From positions 20,566-84,565 of the forward strand of contig NZ_JBAKFX010000010.1 of assembly GCF_037577855.1 (NCBI RefSeq): DNA of 64,000 bases. Direction: 5' to 3'. The notes under the pieces were generated by a model that was not told the origin of the DNA, did no database searches, and worked only from the letters and a program-made list of their open reading frames with translations. Positions 28,469 to 37,160 of the stretch are shown here, piece after piece (within the stretch, counting starts at the first letter, position 1; each line of letters begins with the position of its first letter). The position numbers and the translations under genes were made by a program. Source of the stretch: Dethiothermospora halolimnae. Lineage in GTDB: Bacteria > Bacillota > Clostridia > Tissierellales > VENL01.

Positions 28469-29446
28469 ATGCCAGTTTTAAATAATATTCAAGCTATAAC
28501 CCATGCCCTTGATATAGAGATGGAGAGGGATGAAAGTGTAGTAGTATATGGTGAAGATGTAGGTTTTGAAGGTGGAGTTTTTAGAGCCACAATGGGTTTA
28601 CAAAAAAAGTATGGTGATAAACGTTGCTTTGATACTCCCTTGGCTGAAGCTGGTATAGTAGGTTCAGCAGTAGGGATGGCAATAAACGGAATGAAGCCAG
28701 TTGTCGAAATGCAGTTTCAAGGGTTTGTATTACCTGCATTAAATCAAATACTAGGCCATGTTGCTAGATTTAGAAATAGAACCAGAGGTAAATATAATTT
28801 ACCAATGGTAATAAGGATGCCCTATGGCGGAGGAGTAAGAGCTTTAGAACATCATTCAGAAAGTATAGAAGATATGTTTGCTCAAACCCCAGGGTTAAAG
28901 GTGGTAATACCATCTACCCCCTATGACACTAAAGGATTATTACTGGCTGCAATAAGGGATCCAGACCCGGTTATATTCTTAGAACCAAAAAGAATATATA
29001 GAGCATTTAAACAGGAAGTACCAGAGGAAGACTATACATTGCCAATAGGCAAGGCAAGGATTGTAAAAGAAGGAGAAGATATAACGGTAGTTACTTGGGG
29101 AGCTCTAGTTAGGGAAACTCAAAAAGCAATCAAAGATTTAGAAGATAAGGGAGTTAGTGTTGAGTTAATAGACTTAAGAACCATTTCTCCTCTAGATAAA
29201 GAGACTATAATAGAATCGGTTCAAAAAACAGGAAGATTTTTAGTAGTACATGAAGCCTTTAAGTCCTTTGGACCAGGAGCAGAGCTAATATCCGTTGTAA
29301 ATGAAGGAGCATTTTTATACTTAGAAGCTCCTCCAACTCGACTTACAGGATTTGATGTTACGGTACCCCTTCCAAAGGGAGAACATCATTTTATTATTAC
29401 ACCGGAAAGAATAAAGGAAAAGATAACAGAGGTAGTTGAATTTTAA
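28469..29446 (+). CDS. pdhB: Pyruvate-type 2-oxoacid dehydrogenase E1 component, beta subunit
   Basis: 325 residues. Landmarks are VVYGEDVG near residue 25, FDTPLAEAGIVGSAVGMA, QFQGF, LPMVIRMPYGGG and EHHSESIEDMF, then the C-terminal transketolase domain with ITVVTWGALV and VELIDLRTISPLD. It pairs with the alpha subunit to form the thiamine-dependent heterotetramer. The ATG follows the pdhA stop directly, with AAGGGGAG in the end of pdhA, so translation is coupled. Confidence 0.95.
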   Translation: MPVLNNIQAITHALDIEMERDESVVVYGEDVGFEGGVFRATMGLQKKYGDKRCFDTPLAEAGIVGSAVGMAINGMKPVVEMQFQGFVLPALNQILGHVARFRNRTRGKYNLPMVIRMPYGGGVRALEHHSESIEDMFAQTPGLKVVIPSTPYDTKGLLLAAIRDPDPVIFLEPKRIYRAFKQEVPEEDYTLPIGKARIVKEGEDITVVTWGALVRETQKAIKDLEDKGVSVELIDLRTISPLDKETIIESVQKTGRFLVVHEAFKSFGPGAELISVVNEGAFLYLEAPPTRLTGFDVTVPLPKGEHHFIITPERIKEKITEVVEF

Positions 29447-29461
29447 GCGGAGGTGAAGGTA

Positions 29462-30781
29462 TTGTTTGAATTTAAGTTTGCAGATATAGGGGAAGGAATA
29501 CATGAAGGTAAATTATTAAAATGGTTTTTTGAAGAAGGAGACGAAATAAAAGATGGAGATGACTTGTTTTTAGTGGAAACCGATAAGGTTAATGCAGAAA
29601 TACCATCTCCTGTAACGGGAAAACTAGTTAAGAAAATGGCTTCAGTTGGAGATATGATTGAAGTAGGTCAAGTTATTGCGAAAATAGATGATGGTAGTGA
29701 ATCAACTGAACCCGATGATGGTTCTAATAAAGAATCGGTAAGTGAAGGTGAAGAAGAAAAAGCTGGAGTCGTAGGGGAGATAGAAGTATCATCAGAGGTA
29801 ATAGAAAGTAGTAATGAAAATAATAATAAAACTGAAAAAGATAATAGAAAGAAAGTATTAGCAACTCCAGTGGCAAGGAAATTAGCTAAAGATTTAGGAA
29901 TAGATATAAAAAATATAAAGGGAACTGGACCAGCGGGTAGAGTTATGAAGGATGATATATATAAGGCTAAAGAGGAAATGGAAGGAAAAGAAACTCAAGA
30001 AAATAAAGATAATAAAGAAGTTAAATCCGATGGAGCAGTTATATATAATTCTCCAATAAAAATACCAGAGATAAAAATAGATGGAGAGGTGGAAAGGGTT
30101 TCAGTATCAATGCTTAGAAAAACAGTGGCTAAAAATATGGTGGTTTCAAAATCGGTTATACCCCATGCAGCTACAATGGATGACTTTGATGTTACTAAAC
30201 TGGTGAAGTTTAGAAAAGAGCAAAAACCATTGGCAGAAAAGCAGGGAACCTATTTAACATATATGCCATTTATAATTAAGGCTGTAACCCAGGCCCTTAA
30301 AGAATACCCAGTATTTAATTCAAGTTATGATAGTGAGAATGAAGAGTTAATATTAAAAAAATATTATAACATAGGAATGGCAGTTGATACTCCCGATGGA
30401 TTAATGGTACCAGTTATAAAAGATGCCGATAGAAAGGGAATATTTAATATATCAAAAGAATTAGAAACCATGAGGGAAGAAACTAGAAATAGAACCATAG
30501 GTTTAGATAAATTACAAGGAGGCACATTCTCAATAACTAACTATGGTGCAATAGGAGCTAAGTATGGAGTCCCAGTTATTAAGTATCCAGAGGTAGCTAT
30601 ACTTGGTATAGGTAAGATAGAGAAAAAACCAGTTGTTAAGGATAATAAGATAGTTATAAGGGATATGATGCCTGTATCTCTTTGCATAGATCATAGGGTA
30701 ATAGATGGTGGAGATGCTGGAAGATTTTTAATAAAACTAAAAGAGCTATTAAATGATCCTATGCTTTTAGTTTTAAGCTAA
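29462..30781 (+). CDS. pdhC: Dihydrolipoamide acyltransferase (E2)
   Basis: 439 residues from a TTG at 29462, eight bases after GGAGG; a GTG at 29453 lies within that site. An N-terminal lipoyl domain carries the lipoylated lysine in ETDKVNAE (K42). A Ser/Glu/Asn-rich linker leads to the peripheral-subunit-binding domain (LATPVARKLAKDLGID.., about 140-175) and then the acyltransferase core, ending with the catalytic DHRVIDGG box. E2 forms the core of the complex and passes the acyl group to CoA. Only one lipoyl domain is present, as in Bacillus E2. The lplA gene at 35.4 kb could supply lipoate. Confidence 0.94.
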   Translation: MFEFKFADIGEGIHEGKLLKWFFEEGDEIKDGDDLFLVETDKVNAEIPSPVTGKLVKKMASVGDMIEVGQVIAKIDDGSESTEPDDGSNKESVSEGEEEKAGVVGEIEVSSEVIESSNENNNKTEKDNRKKVLATPVARKLAKDLGIDIKNIKGTGPAGRVMKDDIYKAKEEMEGKETQENKDNKEVKSDGAVIYNSPIKIPEIKIDGEVERVSVSMLRKTVAKNMVVSKSVIPHAATMDDFDVTKLVKFRKEQKPLAEKQGTYLTYMPFIIKAVTQALKEYPVFNSSYDSENEELILKKYYNIGMAVDTPDGLMVPVIKDADRKGIFNISKELETMREETRNRTIGLDKLQGGTFSITNYGAIGAKYGVPVIKYPEVAILGIGKIEKKPVVKDNKIVIRDMMPVSLCIDHRVIDGGDAGRFLIKLKELLNDPMLLVLS

Positions 30782-30794
30782 GGAGGTAATTAAT

Positions 30795-32174
30795 ATGAAA
30801 GAGTATGACATAATAGTATTAGGAGCTGGTCCCGGTGGATATGTAGCTGCCATAAAGGCAGCCCATATGGGAGCTAAAACAGCCATAATAGAAAAGGACG
30901 ATGTAGGTGGAGTTTGTTTAAACTGGGGTTGTATACCCACTAAAACTTTATTAAAAAGTGCAAAGGTTTATCAAAATATAATGAAATCAGAAAAATTTGG
31001 AGTAACCATAAAGGATAAAGGTTGTGTGTCAATAGACTGGAATGGGATGCAAGATAGAAAGGATAAAGTAGTAAAGAAACTAACCGGTGGAGTTAAATCT
31101 TTACTTAAGAAAAATGGTGTAGATCTATATAGGGGATATGGAGAAATAATAGATAAAAATACATTAAAGGTTAACGATGAAACAATAAAAACTAAAAATC
31201 TTATATTAGCAACAGGCTCAACTCCTAGGATTCCCGATATAGATGGTATAGAAAAAGCCGTAGATAATGGTTTTGTTGTAACGAGTAAAGGTATTTTGGA
31301 GCTTAATGATATACCTAATGAACTAATAGTAATAGGTGGCGGAGTAATAGGGGTAGAATTTGCAACTCTATATAACGCACTAGGTAGTAAAGTAACAATA
31401 CTTCAACGGGGAGATGAAATATTAACAAACGTTGATAAAGATATTAGGTCCACAATGACAAAAATACTTAAAAGAGAAGGAGTAAAAATAGTATATAATG
31501 TGGATACAAAAGGGTTTAAAGATAATAAAATAATGGCAACAGTAGATGGAAAAAAAGAAGAATTTAATGCCGATAGAATACTAATGAGTATAGGTAGAGT
31601 GGCAAATACTTATCAATTGGACAGAATAGGGATAGATATAGATAAAAGGGGTAATGTTACTACAAATGAGAAGATGGAAACCAATGTAAAAGGTGTCTAT
31701 GCAATAGGTGATATGAATGGGAAATATATGTTAGCCCATGTGGCATCAGCTGAAGGAATAGTGGCTGTTGAGAACATAATGGGTGAAAATTCAAAAATGA
31801 GTTATGATAATGCCCCCTCTTGTATATATGGATTCCCAGAGATAGGAACAGCAGGATTGACGGAACAAATGGCTAAAGATAGAGGACATGATGTTATAGT
31901 AAGCACCTTCCCAATAAGTGCCAATGGTAAAGCTTTGGCGGAAGGTGAAAGTGATGGATTTATTAAGATAGTGGCAGATAAAAAATATGGTGAGGTATTG
32001 GGAGTACACATATTATCTGCCAATGCAACGGATATGATAGCGGAAGCTGTTACAACCATGGAACTTGAAGGTACAGTACATGAATTGGCAAAGTCAATAC
32101 ATCCCCACCCAACTTTATCTGAGATAGTAATGGAAGCAGCCCATGGAGCCATAGATAAGCCGATACACATTTAA
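30795..32174 (+). CDS. lpdA: Dihydrolipoamide dehydrogenase (E3)
   Basis: 459 residues. FAD site IIVLGAGPGGYVAAIKAA, redox-active disulfide in GGVCLNWGCIPTKT (C-x4-C), NAD-binding VIGGGVIGVEFATL, YAIGDM, and the C-terminal catalytic HPHPTLSE with its His-Glu pair. It reoxidises dihydrolipoyl-E2 and makes NADH. Unlike some relatives it has no lipoyl domain of its own. AAGGAGGT precedes the ATG, and the spacing of 13 bases after E2 together with a terminator after the stop closes the operon. Confidence 0.95.
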   Translation: MKEYDIIVLGAGPGGYVAAIKAAHMGAKTAIIEKDDVGGVCLNWGCIPTKTLLKSAKVYQNIMKSEKFGVTIKDKGCVSIDWNGMQDRKDKVVKKLTGGVKSLLKKNGVDLYRGYGEIIDKNTLKVNDETIKTKNLILATGSTPRIPDIDGIEKAVDNGFVVTSKGILELNDIPNELIVIGGGVIGVEFATLYNALGSKVTILQRGDEILTNVDKDIRSTMTKILKREGVKIVYNVDTKGFKDNKIMATVDGKKEEFNADRILMSIGRVANTYQLDRIGIDIDKRGNVTTNEKMETNVKGVYAIGDMNGKYMLAHVASAEGIVAVENIMGENSKMSYDNAPSCIYGFPEIGTAGLTEQMAKDRGHDVIVSTFPISANGKALAEGESDGFIKIVADKKYGEVLGVHILSANATDMIAEAVTTMELEGTVHELAKSIHPHPTLSEIVMEAAHGAIDKPIHI

Positions 32175-32214
32175 ATTAAAGAATAAATAATAGAGAATAA
32201 AGAATAGATAATGT

Positions 32215-32250
32215 AAGGACTGGATGAATCCAGTCCTTTTCAATTTTTTA
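32215..32250 (+). terminator. Terminator of the pdh operon
   Basis: AAGGACTGGA pairs with TCCAGTCCTT around a 4-base loop and is followed by TTCAATTTTTT-like sequence. Confidence 0.88.
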
Positions 32251-32838
32251 GGGGGGATTCATTCTATGGAACGGTATGGGCAGTGGGGTGACAGTTGGGT
32301 ATATGAAATGATCATCTATTAGGCCTATATTTCTTCTTGATTTATCCTAGACTGACAATCGTTGTTTAATTCTGTCTAGATATGCAATTATTTTAGTACT
32401 TTCAAAGGAGAATTTTTAATATTGAATGTTTATATAAAAAAACAATAAAGATAATTACATAAATAATTATAAAAAGAAAAAATTTACATCTAAGAAAAAA
32501 TATGATATTATGAGAATGTGATAATTAAGTTGTCGTTTATAAAAAATTAATTTCGTTTTTTATCACATTTTTCTCATACTATAAAAAAAGACCATATAGT
32601 GAACATGTTGATTACATAAAAGTAGACTTTTAGGTATTTAGTCAAATAGTATAAAATTCCAAACGAAATTAAATTGTATATAAGTTTTGTATTAAAATTT
32701 GATATTAAATAATTGTTGTTCTATGTCAACATAATGAGTCATTTATATATATTATAGGGCAACAATTATTTTTATTAGTTTTAAACAATTTTTTATAAAT
32801 AGTGACGTTTAAATAATACTAAGTTATAGGGGGTTAAC
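32251..32838. other. Long AT-rich intergenic region with inverted repeats, no gene seen
   Basis: About 590 bases without a convincing frame. Two spaced inverted repeats stand out. ATGAGAATGTGATAA near 32510 is mirrored by TTATCACATTTTTCTCAT near 32561. AAATAATTGTTG (32707-32718) is mirrored by CAACAATTATTT (32760-32771). They could fold into a structured leader for the small membrane protein at 32839, or be remnants of an element. No known riboswitch consensus was recognised. Confidence 0.4.
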
Positions 32839-33042
32839 ATGCTTAAAAATGTAATTATTAGAGGTATAATTATTTACTTTTTGATCATCATTATTTGTGT
32901 TATATTTCACGACTTTATACCCGGTTTATTTGCCATTAAAATTAGTGCTTTAATACCTATTCCTTTTTTTATACTCATAATATATGGAATTATAAAATTT
33001 TTTATATGGATATTATTTTCAAAAAATAATTTTTCTAAATAA
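32839..33042 (+). CDS. Small two-helix membrane protein
   Basis: 67 residues with two hydrophobic segments (about 4-24 and 34-60) separated by a short loop, HDFIPGLFAIK. The ATG is preceded by AGGGGG at good spacing, which supports expression. No homologue family is recognised. It lies between structured intergenic DNA and the mobile-element region. Confidence 0.55.
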   Translation: MLKNVIIRGIIIYFLIIIICVIFHDFIPGLFAIKISALIPIPFFILIIYGIIKFFIWILFSKNNFSK

Positions 33043-33139
33043 TATAAAAAGTTTAAGGTTGTTTTCTTCCATAAAGATAAATCAAAGAAAACAAAGAGAA
33101 TTCAGAGATAAATAGTAAACTTTGGCTTGTCACCCCTTT

Positions 33140-33333
33140 TTAGGACACTTTTTTCTCGGACATTAACATTCTATATTCCACAGGGGTAAGGTAATTTAAT
33201 GACCCATGAATCCTGTGATTATTGTACCAGTTCACATAATCAAATAATAAATATTCAAGCTCCTCAAAACTATTAAATATTTTGTTAAAAGCAAATTCCG
33301 TTTTAACAACTTTAAAGGTAGCTTCTGCTACTG
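33140..33333 (-). pseudogene. IS3-family transposase orfB, C-terminal fragment
   Basis: The readable part begins VAEATFKVVKTEF and continues through FEELEYLLFDYVNWYNNHRI to LTPVEYR, the end of the IS3 integrase core (rve_3). The conserved YNNxRxH box is present, but the DDE aspartates lie upstream of the break and are missing. The break matches the end of a group II intron, so the transposase was split at its conserved DNA(V)AE segment. The stop codon sits in the terminal repeat. Confidence 0.85.
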
Positions 33334-34044
33334 ATAGCAATAGGTAAGACTTTGATCTTATCTCCATCTTTTCCCCTGCTTCACACCGTACGTGAGACTT
33401 TCACCTCATACGGCGTTCCATCTTAAAAATCTTTTAGACTAAATTAATTTAATTACATTCTTTACGATATTTGTTTACTTTACCCAATTCTTGTTCGTTT
33501 AATTGGAGTTTGTCCATATATCTATCAATCGTTTCATTTGTTGTAGAGTGAATTAACTTATGAATATCTTTGTGTATTGCAATCAAGTTGGCAAAACTAT
33601 CAGTTCCACCTAATGATATAGGTTTTACATGATGTATTTCCACTTCATTAGCATATAAGAAGTTTCCTGTTATTAAACAGTTTCCTTTTTGTGATGAATA
33701 TTTAGATAGTTTGTTATCTGCTAATTCAACTGAATTATATTCATAGATATTTTTCATAAGTTTATGAATTTCAGTAGCGATATAAGATTTTAACTTTCTA
33801 TATACTACTTCTCTGCCTTGAGTTGTGTAATTACAAGTATCTTGAGAGAACCCGTATATAGTATTTGTTTGTATATCTGCTATTGGATGTAGATACATAT
33901 TCGCTACCTTAAAAGTTTTAAATTTATTCTTATTGAACCTTTTATATGTTTCATTAGGTTTAATAGGAATTTCGTATTTTCCTACTGACTTTAAACGATT
34001 GAATAGGGTTTTACTTATTTGATAGGCTATTTTATTAAAGTCTA
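33334..34044 (-). mobile_element. Group II intron remnant B, 3' part, inserted in the IS3 transposase
   Basis: On the minus strand a 34-base domain V lies at 33383-33416 (GCCGTATGAGGTGAAAGTC, then TCACGTACGG), with an ACGCCG lead, that is, a CGC-type triad. It is followed by a domain VI-like tail and an end reading CTTACCTATTGCTAT at 33334, a common 3' end of clostridial group II introns. The 5' GTGYG end and domains I-III are not found, and the upstream junction near 34044 runs straight into the IS orfA start. The intron has therefore lost most of its length. Confidence 0.8.
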
Positions 34045-34048
34045 CATT
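33449..34048 (-). pseudogene. Group II intron-encoded protein remnant with HNH endonuclease domain
   Basis: An open frame of 200 codons without a proper start; the longest ATG-initiated part is 33449-33898 (149 residues). The C-terminus has an HNH nuclease signature: EIHHVKPISLGGTDSFANLI, then HKDIHKLIHS. This is the endonuclease end of intron-encoded maturases, or of a free HNH protein. None of the reverse transcriptase blocks (such as YADD) are present. It may be non-functional or an endonuclease-only relic. The first of the two expected zinc-binding CxxC pairs is not seen. Confidence 0.72.
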
Positions 34049-34122
34049 TTACCTTTATTAGACATGATAATCCTCCCACTCAATTTCATTTATTATATCA
34101 TGTCCGAGTTTTCACTGTCTAA

Positions 34123-34330
34123 TTAAGTATAACCTATCCATATCTCCGTGGACGAAGGCAGAGAGCAGAAAAAATGGCTCTCTCGAGTTAGACAGAGAGA
34201 ACCAAAATTATTTGCACACTGGTCCTATAAAGGTATTTAATAGATGAATGACAAGAGCCGTATGAAAGGAGACTTTCACGTACGGTTCTGTGAGAAGTTT
34301 GAAGTGAAAATCCCCTTGCTTACTCGACTA
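34123..34330 (+). mobile_element. Group II intron remnant A, 3' end (domains IV-VI)
   Basis: On the plus strand a perfect-length 34-base domain V occupies 34255-34288 (GAGCCGTATGAAAGG...CACGTACGGTTC), with an AGC triad. It is followed by a domain VI-like stretch ending near CTTGCTTACTCGACTA (about 34330). Upstream, 34160-34200 contains a hairpin (AGAGAGC.../GGCTCTCT). No intron ORF remains: the IS3 remnant begins immediately upstream. This intron differs in sequence and orientation from remnant B. Confidence 0.78.
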
Positions 34331-34444
34331 AGACGTCAATAGATAAAATAATTACGATTCTAGGTTGATCAAAATATTCTTGACTCAGGGGCCATTTCTT
34401 TAAATCTTTAACCTTTCTTATCTATGCATAAGCGATAGGCATTT

Positions 34445-34843
34445 TTAAACTCGATTGTATACATTTGGCGAATAAAGTCGGTATACCTTTCCATCTATGA
34501 CAAATTTGGCATATCCAAATCCTTTATAGATATGAACTAAGGGCGCTCCAGAAATTGATAATCCACACATAGTTGCATTATAACGTGTTTTGGACCTCAT
34601 AATTTCTTCTGCATTTACAAAATCACTAACAGCTTCAATACTTATTTCATCAATTGGTTCATCTGCGAAAGCTACAACAGTAACATATTTATCACTAACA
34701 GAAACCTCTAGTTCACAATGAACACCATCAAAATAGGAATCAACCCTTCTTGTAACAGATTCATCTTTAGCAAAACTAGTTATACTTGAACATAAAACTA
34801 GCGTAAAGATAAGCAAACACATAATTAACTTTTTTGATTTCAT
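34445..34843 (-). CDS. Secreted hypothetical protein
   Basis: 132 residues from the ATG at 34843, which has AAGGAGT upstream; an in-frame ATG 57 bases earlier has no such site. A signal peptide (about 1-25: KKLIMCLLIFTLVLCSS, then ITSFA) precedes a mature domain of about 105 residues. That domain is predicted beta-rich, with two cysteines (in GVHCELEV and ATMCGLSI) that could form a disulfide. I recognise no family. It lies directly beside the mobile-element region and may have arrived with it, though its codon use looks like its neighbours'. Confidence 0.65.
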   Translation of the reverse strand: MKSKKLIMCLLIFTLVLCSSITSFAKDESVTRRVDSYFDGVHCELEVSVSDKYVTVVAFADEPIDEISIEAVSDFVNAEEIMRSKTRYNATMCGLSISGAPLVHIYKGFGYAKFVIDGKVYRLYSPNVYNRV

Positions 34844-34900
34844 AAAAAACACTCCTTCTATATTATTTGAAATAAATTTTTCAGCCGAAAAAAACAACAT

Positions 34901-35388
34901 TTAAATACACATGTGTATTACACTAACTATATTAACATTATTTTCTATTAATTGCAAGTGAAATCATTATATGCCGTAATTTTACTTTTTACCCGTGAGA
35001 ACATAAAATCATCATATATATTTTTTATTGAAACTTTAGTTGCCTTTTTTGAAATTACTGTGTTCATCTCCCACATCTCTATTAAAAATCCATCAGAATC
35101 GCCATTGACATGGGGTTTCTGCAGATATGGTTTTATTGATCTAAGAATCCATTTTAAAATTAAGGCACTACAATACATAGGCTACAATACCTACTTCTGC
35201 GTTTAAATGGTCCACTTCCCCAGTTCTTAATATGCTATAAAATTATACTTGTTTAAAAAATTGAAAAAGTATTCAAATAGCTTGAAAGTATAACATTAGT
35301 TCACTAGCAAATATGTTTTTTACATACTTTGTATTGATCTTCTTTCGTTAATCACATAGTATATTTTAAAGGGTATAGCTGTATTCTC
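34901..35388. other. Intergenic region without a convincing gene
   Basis: About 490 bases. Two overlapping open frames (plus 34952-35206, minus 34948-35178) mirror each other, lack ribosome binding sites and give low-complexity products, so they are not annotated. The segment may be degraded sequence next to the mobile-element region. Confidence 0.45.
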
Positions 35389-36381
35389 TTAATAAAACAT
35401 ACACTCTATAAACTCATCTTCACTAATATTAAATATAAACTCATTTAAGTTAATATTATCTAAAAGCTCCCTAATAACTTCTACTTCATATTTTTTACCT
35501 ATTAACTTATCCTCTAAACCACTTATATCTTTATTACCAAAGAAATCCCCAAATATTTTACAATCCTCTATTACTCCCCTTTTAACATCTAGTCTAATAT
35601 CCAGATTACCTCCAGAATAACGTCTGCTTTTTTCAATATCAAAGTCAGGAGACTCTCCATAGTTCCATCCCCATGTTAAATACCTTTTCGCCATCATTTC
35701 TTTAATTTTCAAAAGTTCCTGTTCTGTAAGTATATGTTCTTTACCTAAGGAATTTTGCTCTTTAAGTATAGAGTTTAGAAGAAAATCTTTGAACTCTTCT
35801 ATTGATATCTTTTCTTCTAGGTAAGGATATATATTTGTTACTCTACTTCTAACGGATTTAACTCCCTTTGATTTAATTTTATCGGCTTTAACCTTTAGTG
35901 CATCGCCTACCACAGTTAAATCTGAGTTAAATAATAGGGTTCCGTGATGAAGCATCTTGTCTTTATAATAGTATTGGGCATTTCCAGAGAATTTTTTTCC
36001 TTCTATAGTTATGTCATTTCTACCTGAAAATTCTGCATTTATACCTAACTTTTTTAAAACTTTAATAACCGGTTCAGTAAATTTTTTAAAATTACTAACG
36101 TTGTCCTTTCCACCAGCTGCTATAAAGGTGAAATTAAGATTACCTAGGTCATGGTATACAGCCCCGCCTCCAGATAATCTTCTAACTACATTAATATTAT
36201 TTTCTTTGATATACTTATTATTTATTTCTTCTATGGTATTTTGATTTCTACCTATGATAACCGATGGTTCATTTTGCCAAAGTATAATTATATCTTCATC
36301 TGTATCTAAATATTTTAAAGCAAATTCTTCAAGGGCCAAATTAAAATGGGGGTCGTTATTATTATTTTTTATACTAATCAT
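35389..36381 (-). CDS. lplA: Lipoate-protein ligase A
   Basis: 330 residues. The ATG at 36381 is preceded by GGAGAG at good distance; the ATG at 36396, which contains that site, is less likely. The signature RRLSGGGAVYHDLGN near residue 65 and the adenylate/lysine region NAQYYYKDKMLHHGTLLFN are those of LplA, and a C-terminal accessory domain (about 240-330) is present. It activates lipoate with ATP and attaches it to lipoyl domains, so the E2 encoded at 29.5 kb is the natural target. No lipoate synthesis genes are seen here, which suggests scavenging, though this is inference. Confidence 0.93.
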   Translation of the reverse strand: MISIKNNNNDPHFNLALEEFALKYLDTDEDIIILWQNEPSVIIGRNQNTIEEINNKYIKENNINVVRRLSGGGAVYHDLGNLNFTFIAAGGKDNVSNFKKFTEPVIKVLKKLGINAEFSGRNDITIEGKKFSGNAQYYYKDKMLHHGTLLFNSDLTVVGDALKVKADKIKSKGVKSVRSRVTNIYPYLEEKISIEEFKDFLLNSILKEQNSLGKEHILTEQELLKIKEMMAKRYLTWGWNYGESPDFDIEKSRRYSGGNLDIRLDVKRGVIEDCKIFGDFFGNKDISGLEDKLIGKKYEVEVIRELLDNINLNEFIFNISEDEFIECMFY

Positions 36382-36520
36382 TTTAAATCTCTCCATTCTA
36401 TATGTAGTTTGTTATAACTTAATTTCTAATAGATTGTTAACTGGTAATATCCTCGATAATTGGTAATACTTAATTGTTGGTGATCCGTGATACTTAGCTG
36501 CTAATGATGCATAATCTTTA

Positions 36521-36550
36521 GGTTGTTGGGGGATTCGTAATTCCCCAACC
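36521..36550. repeat. GTTGGGGGATT hairpin repeat, copy 3
   Basis: GGTTGTTGGGGGATTCGTAA followed by TTCCCCAACC; one base of the stem is changed relative to the consensus. Confidence 0.75.
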
Positions 36551-36659
36551 TATTTATAAATTATTATTACCCTAAAACTAAGTATACCCTACTAATAAGT
36601 AAAATAAAAATGAAAGAACTATGTATTTCCCATAGATAAATAGTGTCACAAAGTATAGT

Positions 36660-36680
36660 TTACTAATATATTATTAGTAA
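36660..36680. promoter_or_regulatory. 21-base palindrome just before the cwlJ ribosome binding site
   Basis: TTACTAATA and TATTAGTAA flank a 3-base centre and end four bases before GGGAGG. The position suits an operator or a translation-affecting hairpin. No regulator is identified. Confidence 0.4.
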
Positions 36681-36697
36681 GTAGGGAGGTGTTTAAC

Positions 36698-37141
36698 TTG
36701 CCTTATTCAACTCGTGAATTATTCGCCAGAGTCATAAAATGTGAGGCTGGTGGAGAAGGAATAAATGGTATGAAAGCTGTAGCAACTGTAATAATGAATA
36801 GAGTCCATATACCCTATGGAGAATATCAAAGGGTAAATCAAGGAAATTTGAGAAATGTAATATATCAAGAAGGACAATTTGACTGTGTTAGAAGTGTTCT
36901 TAGGGGAGTAGCCAATCCCCAGACGATCTGGGCTAGTCCCCCGGAACAAATACATTATGAAGTAGCAGATTGGGCCTTAGCAGGAAATAAACTATGGAAT
37001 GTTGGAGAAAGTTTATGGTATATGAATCCCTTTAGACCTACTTGTCCCCCGGAATTTCCCTATAACGGTTCAGGGGAATACAATAGTAGGATAATTAAGC
37101 ACTGTTTTTATGATCCAACTGAGTTATATAGAGAAACATAA
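36698..37141 (+). CDS. cwlJ: Spore cortex-lytic/cell wall hydrolase, CwlJ/SleB family
   Basis: 147 residues from a TTG at 36698, eight bases after GGGAGG; a GTG at 36689 overlaps that site. The hydrolase_2 domain fills the protein: RVIKCEAGGEG with the catalytic glutamate, MKAVATVIMNRV, and YQEGQFDC. There is no signal peptide and no peptidoglycan-binding domain. This matches CwlJ, which is assembled at the spore coat from the mother cell, rather than SleB, which is exported. The next gene is gerQ, whose product is needed for CwlJ in Bacillus. Likely expressed during sporulation. Confidence 0.9.
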   Translation: MPYSTRELFARVIKCEAGGEGINGMKAVATVIMNRVHIPYGEYQRVNQGNLRNVIYQEGQFDCVRSVLRGVANPQTIWASPPEQIHYEVADWALAGNKLWNVGESLWYMNPFRPTCPPEFPYNGSGEYNSRIIKHCFYDPTELYRET

Positions 37142-37160
37142 AATTTAAGGAGGTAATATT

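Larger units (their letters stand above)
33139..34122 (-). mobile_element. IS3-family insertion sequence remnant (interrupted and internally deleted)
   Basis: Both ends share a related terminal repeat: TTAGGACACTTTTTTCTCGGACAT at 33140-33163 and, on the other strand, TTAGACAGTGAAAACTCGGACAT ending near 34122. Next to the second end is a GGGAGGA site and the start of an orfA (MSNKGKM, from 34065), which breaks off within about 20 bases. At the first end lies the C-terminus of orfB. The middle is replaced by a group II intron remnant. No clear target duplication was found, so the outer limits are approximate. Confidence 0.7.

Noticed and set aside
27383..32174. Acetoin dehydrogenase operon
   Set aside because: The E1 alpha N-terminus resembles PdhA more closely and no acetoin regulator or AcoX-type gene flanks it; not fully excluded.
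33383..33416. Hairpins at 33383-33416 and 34255-34288 as terminators
   Set aside because: Their sequences match group II intron domain V exactly in length and conserved bases, and no T-run follows.
34948..35206. Two small overlapping open frames on opposite strands (76 and 84 residues)
   Set aside because: They mirror each other, have no ribosome binding site and give no recognisable protein.
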